From: Maribacter sp. PR1
GTDB lineage: Bacteria > Bacteroidota > Bacteroidia > Flavobacteriales > Flavobacteriaceae
DNA: 64,000 nt
NCBI RefSeq assembly: GCF_028464145.1
Contig: NZ_JAQPCG010000006.1
Location: 328,343-392,342 of the forward strand
Direction of reading: 5' to 3'
Shown here: piece by piece, positions 26,990 through 35,893 of the stretch
Numbering within the stretch: position 1 is the stretch's first letter
Layout: each line of letters starts with the position of its first letter
Translations under genes and position numbers: made by a program
The notes under the pieces: generated by a model
Database searches by the model: none
What the model saw: only the letters and a program-made list of their open reading frames with translations
Told to the model about the DNA's origin: nothing

Positions 26990-28450
26990 ATGAAAAAAAG
27001 GGAATTTTTAAAAAAATCGGCCATACTTGCCTCGTCAACAGCTATCATGCCCTCTGTATTAATAGCTTGTAAGGAACAGCAACAAAAGTCAGAAGGACAA
27101 CCAATATCAAAGTTGAGAACGGCACATATCGGTGTAGGTAATATGGGCGGTGAGGATTTAAGGGATATCTCCTCTCATGCCAAGGTTGAAGTAACAGCTT
27201 TATGTGATGTAGATGCCAATAACCTTGCGGCGGCAAAGGAATTGCATCCCAACGCAAAAACTTATACGGACTACAGGGTTATGCTAGAGGAAATCGGTGA
27301 TGAGATTGATGCGGTTATTGTAAGCACACCAGACCATACCCACGCGCCTGCCTCCATAATGGCCATGAATATGAATAAGCCGGTTTACTGTCAAAAACCC
27401 TTAACTCATTATGTTTCAGAAGCAAGAGCCATGAAAAAATTGGCTGAAGACAAGGGCCTTGTAACACAAATGGGAATACAGGTTCATTCTTTTTACGACT
27501 ATAAATTGGCCACTTTATTGATTCAATCCGGTATTATCGGCAAGGTTCATACGGTTCATGCGTGGTCACCTAAAAATTGGGGATATGATGGCCCTGAACC
27601 AGAAGGTTCGGATCCGGTTCCCGAATCCCTGGATTGGAACTTATGGCTTGGAACATCTGCCGAAAGACCTTATAAAGAAGGGATATACCATCCAGGTAAT
27701 TGGCGAAAATTGGTAGATTATGGTTGTGGAACGCTTGGTGATATGGGTGTCCATATATTCGATACGCCATATAACGCGTTGGAACTTGATGTCCCGAGGA
27801 CCATTAAAAATGAATGTAGAGAACCGAACGGTTTTGGATTTCCAGAAAAAAATATAGTCACCTATGAGTTTCCGGGCACAAAACATACGGCAGAATCTTT
27901 AAAATGGGTATGGTATGATGGACCCGGAGCACCAGAAATGCACGAAGATTTAAAGTTGCCTAATGTTGCTTCCTCCTCAGAAAATAATAAGGATGAGGAT
28001 GGGGATACATCAATGGAGGATAAAATGTCATTGGACGCAAAAGTTGCCGATGAAGGGCAACTACCAGAACAAGGCGCGATGTTCGTCGGTGATAAAGGCC
28101 GACTCCTTTTACCACATTTTATGCAATTGCCTCAAAAAATAGTAGATGGTAAATATGTAGATATTTCAGAAGAAATAGCTCAGGTAGAGAAAGCAAATAA
28201 TATGGGGGAACCCATTAGAGACTATGCATCTGAAGGACCAAAGCATTATCATCAGTTTGTGGATGCATGTTTAGGTGAAGCAGAAACTAGCGCTCCCTTC
28301 TCCTATGCCTCCAGACTTACGGAAACTATTCTATTAGGCGTAATAGCAGGTAGATTTCCAAACCAGACATTACACTGGGACAGTGAAAATGCTAAATTCG
28401 CCGAAGATGATGCCAATCAATATTTAGAGGGAGATTATAGAAATTTTTAA
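26990..28450 (+). CDS. Exported Gfo/Idh/MocA family oxidoreductase (Tat lipoprotein)
   Basis: A 486-residue NAD(P)-type oxidoreductase. The N-terminus MKKREFLKKSAILASS is a KR-type Tat signal, and SVLIAC (Cys27) is a lipobox. The Rossmann part shows TAHIGVGNMGG, TALCDVD, VIVSTPDHTHAPASIMAM and YCQKPLTH (variant of the EKP motif). The C-terminal part includes DYGCGTLGDMGVHIFDTPY. Tat export suggests folding around a tightly bound nucleotide cofactor before export. Expected role: oxidation or reduction of a sugar C3, paired with the DUF1080 protein encoded 9 nt upstream. A terminator-like hairpin follows. Confidence 0.92.
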   Translation: MKKREFLKKSAILASSTAIMPSVLIACKEQQQKSEGQPISKLRTAHIGVGNMGGEDLRDISSHAKVEVTALCDVDANNLAAAKELHPNAKTYTDYRVMLEEIGDEIDAVIVSTPDHTHAPASIMAMNMNKPVYCQKPLTHYVSEARAMKKLAEDKGLVTQMGIQVHSFYDYKLATLLIQSGIIGKVHTVHAWSPKNWGYDGPEPEGSDPVPESLDWNLWLGTSAERPYKEGIYHPGNWRKLVDYGCGTLGDMGVHIFDTPYNALELDVPRTIKNECREPNGFGFPEKNIVTYEFPGTKHTAESLKWVWYDGPGAPEMHEDLKLPNVASSSENNKDEDGDTSMEDKMSLDAKVADEGQLPEQGAMFVGDKGRLLLPHFMQLPQKIVDGKYVDISEEIAQVEKANNMGEPIRDYASEGPKHYHQFVDACLGEAETSAPFSYASRLTETILLGVIAGRFPNQTLHWDSENAKFAEDDANQYLEGDYRNF

Positions 28451-28473
28451 GGACACATCCATTCGGATCAAAC

Positions 28474-28502
28474 AAAAAAGCCACTATGTAGTGGCTTTTT
28501 TA
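28474..28502 (+). terminator. Rho-independent terminator after the Gfo/Idh gene
   Basis: AAAAAAGCCACT / AGTGGCTTTTTT with a 4-nt loop, 24 bp past the stop. It splits the sugar cassette into two predicted transcription units unless read through. Confidence 0.85.
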
Positions 28503-28534
28503 TGTTTATATTTAAATACAATTTTATCCAATCA

Positions 28535-31500
28535 ATGAATACAAGAAAGCAAAACCTATATCTACTATTTTTCTTTACAGTAATTATTTTTTTTACTTCC
28601 TGTGAAGGTAAAGAAGAGCCCCTGATAGAAATCGAACCAAATAGTAATATCGTTCTTATAGGTAACAATTTGGGATCGAGAATGCAAAATTTTGGTTTTT
28701 TTGAAACTGAAATGCAGTTGAGGTTTCCCAATGATTCCCTTAAAATTAGGAACATGTGTGATGGAGGGAATACCCCTGGATTTCGCCCCCATTCCGCCAG
28801 AAACGCACCATGGGCCTTCCCGGGAGCTGAGAAATTTCAAACCGAATTGGCAATAAACTCAGGGAGCGAAGGTTTTTTTCCTACCCCAGATGAATGGTTA
28901 ACCCATTTAAAGGCAGATATCATTGTGGCCTTTTTTGGATATAACGAGTCATTTCAAGGTCCAGATGAACTTGAGAGTTTTAAAGAGGAATTAGAAACTT
29001 TTATTAATCATACTAAGAACCATAATTATAATGAAAGTAGCAGTCCTAGTTTAGTTTTAGTTTCCCCCATAGCTTTTGAAGATCTTTCTGACAAAATGGA
29101 CCTTCCAAATGGTGTAGAAGAAAACAAGAACTTAAAATTATATGCCGAGGCTATGAAGCAAGTTTGCTTGGACAATCAAATTCCCTTTATTGATGTTTTT
29201 ACTCCAACTATGGAATGGTTCAATGGTGATGACGACCTTACCATAGATGGTTCCCAGTTGAACGAAAGAGGATACAAAAAATTTGCGGAGTTCTTAGCTT
29301 ATAATATCTCCGGTATCAAAACCGCAGGTAACACCTCAGAAAGAATGGCCATTAATAAATTGGTAAATGATAAAAACTTCTACTGGCATAATGACTACAA
29401 AATCCCGAACGGAGTTCATGCATATGGTAGAAGGTATGATCCTTTTGGACCGGACAATTATCCCTTTGAAGTACAAAAGGTAAGGGAAATGACCGCCATA
29501 AGGGATACCGCTATTTGGTCCAGGCTTCGAAATGATGAATTTGATATTGCAAAAGCGGATATCAAAACCACGGTACTTCCAGAAGTTGAAACGAATTACA
29601 ACTTGGCAGATGAAGGTGAAATGATTACTTATAAATATGGGGAGGAAGCCGTAAATACCTTAGCCGTACCCGATGGATACAAGGTGGAATTGTTTGCATC
29701 CGAGAAAGAATTCCCTGACTTGGCCAACCCTGCCCAAATTTCTTTTGACAATAAAGGCAGGTTATGGGTTGCTACACTACCCTCCTACCCTCACTATAAG
29801 GTTGGTGACCCAAAACCTAACGATAAATTAATTATTCTGGAAGACACCGATAAAGATGGAAGAGCTGATAAACAAACAATATTCGCAGATAGTCTTCATT
29901 TACCCATAGGTTTTGAATTTGCCCCCGAGGGTGTTTATTTGAGCCAAGGCACTAACCTTAAACTATTAACCGATACCGATGGTGACGACAAAGTAGATAA
30001 GGTTGAAATCGTACTGAGCGGTTTCGATGACCATGATACGCACCATGCAATTTCTGCATTTTGTGCAGATCCTTCCGGTGCTTTTTATATGTCTGAAGGT
30101 ATCTTTCTTCATACAAACGTGGAAACCTCATATGGACCCATTAGAGCTACAAATGGTGGATTTTACCGCTATAATCCCCAAAGAAAAAAATTGGAGCGTG
30201 CGTTACAAGTAAGCATTCCCAATCCTTGGGGCATTGCCTTTGATGAATGGGGCCAGGATTTCTTCCTTCATACTTCTGGCCCAACAGTAAACTGGATGAT
30301 GCCAAGTACTTTAAAACCCATCTATGGTATTGCTTCTCCATTGACGGAAGACCTTATAGAGGAAGCCCACCAGGTAAGGCCAACTTCCGGATTGGAATTT
30401 ATCTCCAGCAGTCACTTCCCAGATGAGGTTCAGGGCGATATGATTTTGGCCAACTCCATTGGCTTCTTGGGTATGAAACAACATCAGGTCCTAGAAGATG
30501 GAACGGGATATATAACAAAACATAGACAAGACCTAATCAGTAGTACGGACAATAACTTCAGACCTGTTGAAATGGAGTTCGCTCCAGATGGCTCGCTTTA
30601 CCTTGTGGATTGGCATAATGTACTTATAGGACACATGCAGCATAACGCTAGAGACCCCCTAAGAGACCATGTTCATGGTAGAATATATAGAATAACTTAT
30701 CCTTCAAGGCCACTAGTGGAACCGGCAAAAATTGACGGGGCTTCTATTGAACAACTCTTGGACAATTTAAAACTTCCTGAATACAGAACTAGATATAGAA
30801 CGAGAAGGGAATTAAGAGCTAGGGACACCGAAGAGGTTCTCAACAAACTGCAAACTTGGATTACTAAATTAGACGTTGATGATGAAAACTATGAACATCA
30901 TCGTCTTGAAGCTTTATGGGTAACTTGGGGTGTGAACAAGGTGGATAAAACTCTTTTGAAAGACTTACTACAATCCAAAGACCATCGAGTAAGAGCTGCA
31001 TCCGTTCGAGTATTGAGATATATGGGGCATCAGCTTGATAATTCCTTAGAGTTGCTAAAGACAGCGGCCGCTGACGACCATGGAAGGGTTCGTCTGGAAG
31101 CGATTACCGCAGCATCTTGGCTACCAGAAAAAGAGGGTATTGAAGTATTGAATATTGCAGAGCGGCACCCATTGGATAGATGGATGAAAGATTCTTTCAA
31201 ATTTGCCAAAAGTAGACTTACCGGCGACTTTTTGGCCAAAAACGACGAAGAAATCTTGATTACCACTTTGGAAGGTGAAGATTTGGAAGTGTTTGCCAAA
31301 GGGAAGAAAATTTATGAAACCGAAGGATATTGCATTACCTGCCATCAAGAAAGCGGTACTGGTCTGCAACAGGCTGGTTATCCAACATTGGTAAATCAAG
31401 AATGGGTTACCGGTGATGAAGAAAGATTAATCAAACTAGCCCTACATGGACTTTATGGTCCGATGGATGTAATGGGCAACCATTATGAAGGTCAAGTACC

Positions 31501-31690
31501 CATGATGCCCTTTAAAGGGCTTTTAAATGATGAAGAAGTAGCGGCCGTTTTAACCTATGTTAGAAATGCCTTTGGAAACAAAGCATCGGTTATTAAACCA
31601 AATATGGTCAACAAAGTAAGAGAATTGACAAAGAATAGAAACGACTTTTATACCCCAGATGAATTATTGAAAGAGCATCCTATGAAATAA
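28535..31690 (+). CDS. PVC-type dehydrogenase: SGNH-like + beta-propeller + HEAT-like + cytochrome c lipoprotein
   Basis: A 1051-residue lipoprotein (lipobox FFTSC, Cys23). Residues about 35-270 are SGNH-like, but block I reads IGNNLGS instead of GDS and block V reads DGSQLN instead of DxxH, so catalytic Ser and His are missing; FFGYNESF is kept. About 375-725 is a glucose/sorbosone-dehydrogenase-like propeller (PAQISFDNKGRLWVATLPSY, DGSLYLVDWHNVLIGH). About 730-900 is a helical HEAT-like part. A single haem site CITCH (933-937) with likely Met ligand in VPMMPF ends the chain. I start at the ATG giving MNTRKQ, because the 11 extra upstream codons lie in the preceding terminator. Probable role: periplasmic or surface sugar oxidation feeding electrons to cytochrome c. 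Confidence 0.88.
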   Translation: MNTRKQNLYLLFFFTVIIFFTSCEGKEEPLIEIEPNSNIVLIGNNLGSRMQNFGFFETEMQLRFPNDSLKIRNMCDGGNTPGFRPHSARNAPWAFPGAEKFQTELAINSGSEGFFPTPDEWLTHLKADIIVAFFGYNESFQGPDELESFKEELETFINHTKNHNYNESSSPSLVLVSPIAFEDLSDKMDLPNGVEENKNLKLYAEAMKQVCLDNQIPFIDVFTPTMEWFNGDDDLTIDGSQLNERGYKKFAEFLAYNISGIKTAGNTSERMAINKLVNDKNFYWHNDYKIPNGVHAYGRRYDPFGPDNYPFEVQKVREMTAIRDTAIWSRLRNDEFDIAKADIKTTVLPEVETNYNLADEGEMITYKYGEEAVNTLAVPDGYKVELFASEKEFPDLANPAQISFDNKGRLWVATLPSYPHYKVGDPKPNDKLIILEDTDKDGRADKQTIFADSLHLPIGFEFAPEGVYLSQGTNLKLLTDTDGDDKVDKVEIVLSGFDDHDTHHAISAFCADPSGAFYMSEGIFLHTNVETSYGPIRATNGGFYRYNPQRKKLERALQVSIPNPWGIAFDEWGQDFFLHTSGPTVNWMMPSTLKPIYGIASPLTEDLIEEAHQVRPTSGLEFISSSHFPDEVQGDMILANSIGFLGMKQHQVLEDGTGYITKHRQDLISSTDNNFRPVEMEFAPDGSLYLVDWHNVLIGHMQHNARDPLRDHVHGRIYRITYPSRPLVEPAKIDGASIEQLLDNLKLPEYRTRYRTRRELRARDTEEVLNKLQTWITKLDVDDENYEHHRLEALWVTWGVNKVDKTLLKDLLQSKDHRVRAASVRVLRYMGHQLDNSLELLKTAAADDHGRVRLEAITAASWLPEKEGIEVLNIAERHPLDRWMKDSFKFAKSRLTGDFLAKNDEEILITTLEGEDLEVFAKGKKIYETEGYCITCHQESGTGLQQAGYPTLVNQEWVTGDEERLIKLALHGLYGPMDVMGNHYEGQVPMMPFKGLLNDEEVAAVLTYVRNAFGNKASVIKPNMVNKVRELTKNRNDFYTPDELLKEHPMK

Positions 31691-31761
31691 GCCAAAATAC
31701 TATTTCGTGTACTTGTAAAAAATCATATTTCAAATTAAAACTGAACCGTAATATCCACAAT

Positions 31762-32751
31762 ATGCTGAAAAAACCAATATTCAAAAGCTTGGTGTTAATT
31801 GCTACTATCATCTTATTTACCTCCTGTAAAGAAGAAAAAAAGCCAACGGTAGATACCATTGAAAAAACCGAGCGTAGACCACACATCGTATTTGTAACAG
31901 GAGACGAAGAATACCGATCTGAAGAATCTATGCCAATGTTGGCATCTATTGCGAAAAGAGAATTAAACGCTAAAGTCACGGTTTGCTATGCTTTGGATTC
32001 GTTAGGGATAATCGACCCGAATAGGATTGATCATATTTCCAATTTAGAAGCGCTAGAAAATGCCGATTTGATGGTTATTTTTACTAGATTCCGTCAACTT
32101 CCCAAAAAGGAACGGGATTACATTGCCAATTATGTGGAATCGGGTAAACCCATTGTAGGTTTCAGGACCGCTACACATGCGTTCAATTATGAAGACCCTT
32201 CTTTAGCCTACTGGAACAATGAATGGCCAACGAAGGTATTCGGCCAACAATGGATAACACATCATGGTCATTTTGACGATGGAAAATTTCCGGTAACCCA
32301 AATAACAAAAATAGATTCCAGCAGTGTTATATTAAATGGTTTTAAACCTTTTGAAGCTTATTCATGGTTGTATCACGTAGACGGGGGAGACTGGAAATTA
32401 TATGGGGATTCCAAACCCATTCTTCAAGGACATTCATTAAAATCCCAACATCAAATGGACGGTAATCTAGATAAGTTCCCTTTGACAAATCCGGTAGCCT
32501 GGACCAAGAGTTATACTGCAGAAAGTGGAGGGAAATCCAGAGTGTTTTTCACTACTCTGGGGCACCCTTATGATTTTAAAATTCCGGAAGTAAGGAAGAT
32601 AGCCATGAACGGTATCTTTTGGGCACTTGGAAAAGAAAAAGGAATTCCTGATAACGGCGTTAATGTGGAATTGAACACACCTTATGAGCCAAACAATTCA
32701 GGTTTTGGTGAAAAATATAAAAGGAACAGAAAGCCCCAACCTATTCTGTAA
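31762..32751 (+). CDS. ThuA domain lipoprotein (trehalose-utilisation family)
   Basis: A 329-residue lipoprotein (lipobox LFTSC, Cys22) with a class-I glutamine-amidotransferase-like ThuA fold: PHIVFVTGDEEYRSEESMP, LMVIFTRFRQLP, GKPIVGFRTATHAFNY, THHGHF, SWLYHVDGGDWKLYG, and RVFFTTLGHPYDF near the end. ThuA proteins occur with Gfo/Idh and DUF1080 proteins in sugar-catabolic clusters, and several are thought to act on keto-sugars; the reaction is not settled. It follows the cytochrome-propeller gene by 71 nt. A second, divergent ThuA-like gene lies at 61.9 kb. Confidence 0.9.
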   Translation: MLKKPIFKSLVLIATIILFTSCKEEKKPTVDTIEKTERRPHIVFVTGDEEYRSEESMPMLASIAKRELNAKVTVCYALDSLGIIDPNRIDHISNLEALENADLMVIFTRFRQLPKKERDYIANYVESGKPIVGFRTATHAFNYEDPSLAYWNNEWPTKVFGQQWITHHGHFDDGKFPVTQITKIDSSSVILNGFKPFEAYSWLYHVDGGDWKLYGDSKPILQGHSLKSQHQMDGNLDKFPLTNPVAWTKSYTAESGGKSRVFFTTLGHPYDFKIPEVRKIAMNGIFWALGKEKGIPDNGVNVELNTPYEPNNSGFGEKYKRNRKPQPIL

Positions 32752-32894
32752 ATTTTACCGGATTAGAATCAAAGATCATCTGAAAAATCAAAGATTTGAT
32801 CTCGGGGCTTAACTCACGGCCATGAGATCTGAAGTAGCAAGGCTAAGGATTCCTAAAAGTATGCAAATAATATACCAGCCTACACTAAAAATCC

Positions 32895-32902
32895 TATTTT
32901 TG
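32895..32902 (+). promoter_or_regulatory. -7 promoter element of the OstA-like gene
   Basis: TATTTTTG, 14 nt before the TTG start at 32917; it supports that start, since no suitable ATG exists nearby. Confidence 0.55.
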
Positions 32903-32916
32903 ACAAAAATTTCATC

Positions 32917-34602
32917 TTGCGCTGTACTTCAATAGGAACTTTGTTCTTCTTTATAAGCTTTTCCATATTCTGTCAGGAGAATACCGAAGAACCTAAACAA
33001 ATCAATATTGTTTACGGGGCAAATTTTACCAAAAACGAAACCGAATATCCTGGAGCATCTATATTTAGCAAGGATGAAAGACAGGTTCAATTTGAGCATC
33101 AAGGAGCCGACTTATGGTGTGATGTGGCCATTTATTTCCAAAGGGAAAACAGATTAGAGGCTATTGGAAATGTCTTGTTGAAACAGGGTGATTCTGTGGA
33201 GATGACAGCAAAAAAGATTAATTATCAGGGAGATGTGAAGCTAGCTAAGGCCTGGGGAGACGTAGTGCTAACTAATGCCGATATGACCCTAAAAACGGAC
33301 ACTTTACGTCTGGATAGAATTAACCAGGAGGCATATTACCAAGACAATGGAACCGTAATAGATTCCGCAAATACATTGACCAGTAAAATTGGTAGGTATT
33401 TTATGGAGTTAAAAAAATATCAGTTCTTGGATAGTGTCCATATAAAAAACCCGGAATATATTCTCGATTCCGAGCAGTTAGACTATTACACAACTTCTAA
33501 AAATGCATATATGTACGGGCCATCCACTATTGTCGGTGAAACCTACAAAATATATTGCGAAAGAGGATTCTACGATACAAAAGTGGAAAGTGGCTATGGT
33601 ATCAAGAATACCAAAATAAACTATAATAATCGCATCGTTGAAGGCGATAGTGTCTACTTTAATAAGGCCAGGGAATTTGCATCCGCAACCAATAATATAA
33701 CCGTTACGGATACCATAAACAATGGAGTAATACGAGCACATTATGCAGAGGTCCATAAAGCAAAAGATTCTGTTTTCGCCACAAAAAGAGCTGTTTCGAT
33801 ATTGGTTCAAGAACTAGATTCCCTCTACGTTCATGGAGATACATTAATGGTAACTGGTAAGCCGGAAGCAAGAATTACAAGGGCCTTTAGAAACGCCAAG
33901 TTTTACAAAAAGGACCTTAGTGGAAAGTGCGATTCTATTCATTCCGAAGAAAATACAGGAATTACGCAGTTGATTAAAAACCCTATTATCTGGAACGGGG
34001 CCAACCAGATGACTGGCGATAGTATTCATCTTATTTCTAACTTGGAGACGGAAAAACTTGATTCTTTAAAAGTCTTGGAAAATGCGTTCATTGTTTCATT
34101 GGACAGTATTAGCAAGACAGGTTATAACCAAGCAAAAGGAATTAACTTGTATGGACAGTTTATCGAAAACGAATTAAAAATTATAGACCTTGTTCAAAAT
34201 ACCGAGGTGGTCTATTATATGTATAATGACGACGATGAACTTATCGGAATAGATAAAACGGTATGTAGTTCTATTCGAATAACCATGGCGAACAACGATG
34301 TTGAAGACCTAACATTTTATACCAACCCGGACGGAACAATATATACCGAAGCCAATCTTCCCGAAAACAGCAGAATTCTAAAGGGATTTTTATGGCGCGG
34401 CGATGAGCGCATTCTTACCAAAGAAGACATATTTGACGAGGATGATAACAATATTGAACTGGTTACGATTAGAGGTATAGACAATCCCATAGATATTGAT
34501 GCAGAAGAGGAAGAACGAAGTCAAAATGAAAATGACCCTGTAAATAATATTCCTAATAACAAGGTGACGGACCCAAGAAAAAAAAGTTCTTCCAAACAGT
34601 AA
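32917..34602 (+). CDS. OstA-like/LptA-domain exported protein
   Basis: A 561-residue exported protein with signal peptide ending near IFCQ (residue 20). It contains OstA/LptA-type beta-jellyroll repeats: LWCDVAIYFQRENRLEAIGNVLLKQGDS, then repeated stretches of the type 'G-V-I-x-A-x-Y-A-E-V'. The C-terminal tail is acidic, then Lys/Ser-rich. Such proteins bridge the periplasm in lipopolysaccharide transport; the Bacteroidota OstA-like protein is probably the LptA counterpart. Translation seems to begin at TTG, because no upstream ATG is in frame and the next Met is well inside the domain. It heads a run of co-directed genes to aroE. Confidence 0.85.
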   Translation: MRCTSIGTLFFFISFSIFCQENTEEPKQINIVYGANFTKNETEYPGASIFSKDERQVQFEHQGADLWCDVAIYFQRENRLEAIGNVLLKQGDSVEMTAKKINYQGDVKLAKAWGDVVLTNADMTLKTDTLRLDRINQEAYYQDNGTVIDSANTLTSKIGRYFMELKKYQFLDSVHIKNPEYILDSEQLDYYTTSKNAYMYGPSTIVGETYKIYCERGFYDTKVESGYGIKNTKINYNNRIVEGDSVYFNKAREFASATNNITVTDTINNGVIRAHYAEVHKAKDSVFATKRAVSILVQELDSLYVHGDTLMVTGKPEARITRAFRNAKFYKKDLSGKCDSIHSEENTGITQLIKNPIIWNGANQMTGDSIHLISNLETEKLDSLKVLENAFIVSLDSISKTGYNQAKGINLYGQFIENELKIIDLVQNTEVVYYMYNDDDELIGIDKTVCSSIRITMANNDVEDLTFYTNPDGTIYTEANLPENSRILKGFLWRGDERILTKEDIFDEDDNNIELVTIRGIDNPIDIDAEEEERSQNENDPVNNIPNNKVTDPRKKSSSKQ

Positions 34603-34615
34603 AAAATAGCCTTCG

Positions 34616-35791
34616 ATGAAAGAGGACTTCCTCAAATATCAAGCTCAAACCTCTTTACACCCTTTAGGCATAGAAATTTCACATGCCAAAGGAAGTTATA
34701 TTTATGACGTTCATGGAAATGCCCATTTAGACTTCGTTGCGGGCGTTTCAGCTTGTAGTCTTGGCCATTGTCACCCGAAAGTAGTCAATGCAATTCAACA
34801 GCAAACTTCCAAATATATGCATGTGATGGTCTATGGAGAATATGCCCAATCACCTGCTACGGAATATGTGAAATTATTACAACAAAACCTTCCTAAAAAA
34901 CTAGAAGTAACCTATTTGGTAAATTCAGGTACGGAAGCCATTGAAGGTGCCATTAAATTGGCAAGAAGATTCACAGGAAGGTCTCAAATTATATCCGCAC
35001 AAAAAGCGTATCATGGCAATACCATGGGGAGTCTAAGTCTTATGGACTACGAAGAACGTAAAGCTCCCTTTAGACCCTTACTCCCCGATGTTTACCATAT
35101 TCGGTTCAATGCATCGGAAGATATCGATTTGATTACCGAAAAAACAGCCTGCGTAGTCTTGGAGACCATACAGGGTGGAGCGGGTTTTATCTTACCTGAC
35201 GATGGTTACCTAGAGAAAATAAGTAAACGTTGTAAAGAGGTTGGAACATTGCTGGTATTGGATGAAATTCAGCCTGGCTTTGGACGCACTGGAAAATTAT
35301 TCGCATTTGAGCATTTTAATTGTATACCTGATATATTGGTCATTGGTAAGGGTATGGCTTCGGGAATGCCCGTTGGAGCCTTTACATCAAGTCGAGAAAT
35401 TATGAACACGCTCAGTGAGAATCCAAAAATGGGACATATCACGACTTTTGGCGGCAATCCAGTCATAGCAGCTGCCTGCCAAGCAACCCTAGAGGTTTTA
35501 TTGGATTCCTCCGTTATTGAGGAAACCTTGAATAAAGAAAAACTACTCCGAAAACTATTAGTCCATTCAAAGATTAAAGAAATCCGAGGTCGCGGATTAA
35601 TGTTGGCATTGATTATGGAAACCCCGGAATTTGCCAACCAACTTATACTAGAGGCGAAGAAGGATAATCTTATTTTATTTTGGCTTTTATATGAAACAAG
35701 GGCTGTTAGAATTTCCCCGCCACTTACCATCTCCATGGAAGAATTAGAAGAAGGGTGTAAGATAATTCTAGACATTTTGGATAGGCTATAA
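34616..35791 (+). CDS. Class III (acetylornithine/ornithine-type) aminotransferase
   Basis: A 391-residue PLP enzyme. Typical class III segments: HLDFVAGVSACSLGHCHPKVVNAI, LVNSGTEAIEGAIKLARRFTGR, YHGNTMGSLSLMD, LLVLDEIQPGFGRTGKLFAFEH and DILVIGKGMASGMPVGAF with the PLP-binding Lys255. The substrate is not determined: it resembles the argD/rocD group but carries none of the neighbours that would decide. It begins 13 nt after the OstA-like gene. A second class III aminotransferase, called ornithine-specific, lies at 54.1-55.4 kb. Confidence 0.92.
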   Translation: MKEDFLKYQAQTSLHPLGIEISHAKGSYIYDVHGNAHLDFVAGVSACSLGHCHPKVVNAIQQQTSKYMHVMVYGEYAQSPATEYVKLLQQNLPKKLEVTYLVNSGTEAIEGAIKLARRFTGRSQIISAQKAYHGNTMGSLSLMDYEERKAPFRPLLPDVYHIRFNASEDIDLITEKTACVVLETIQGGAGFILPDDGYLEKISKRCKEVGTLLVLDEIQPGFGRTGKLFAFEHFNCIPDILVIGKGMASGMPVGAFTSSREIMNTLSENPKMGHITTFGGNPVIAAACQATLEVLLDSSVIEETLNKEKLLRKLLVHSKIKEIRGRGLMLALIMETPEFANQLILEAKKDNLILFWLLYETRAVRISPPLTISMEELEEGCKIILDILDRL

Positions 35792-35893
35792 CAATATGTT
35801 GTTAACTAATTTGTTAATAATATAGCGTGCAATCATTGAGTTTAGCCCTACAAAAGATTAATTTTAAATCCATAGTTTAACCAAAACGTTCCT

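Noticed and set aside
35269..35775. 168-residue open frame on the minus strand inside the aminotransferase gene
   Set aside because: It is the longest antisense frame here, but it lies wholly within a well-recognised class III aminotransferase, is Ser/Ile-rich without motifs and has no upstream signal.
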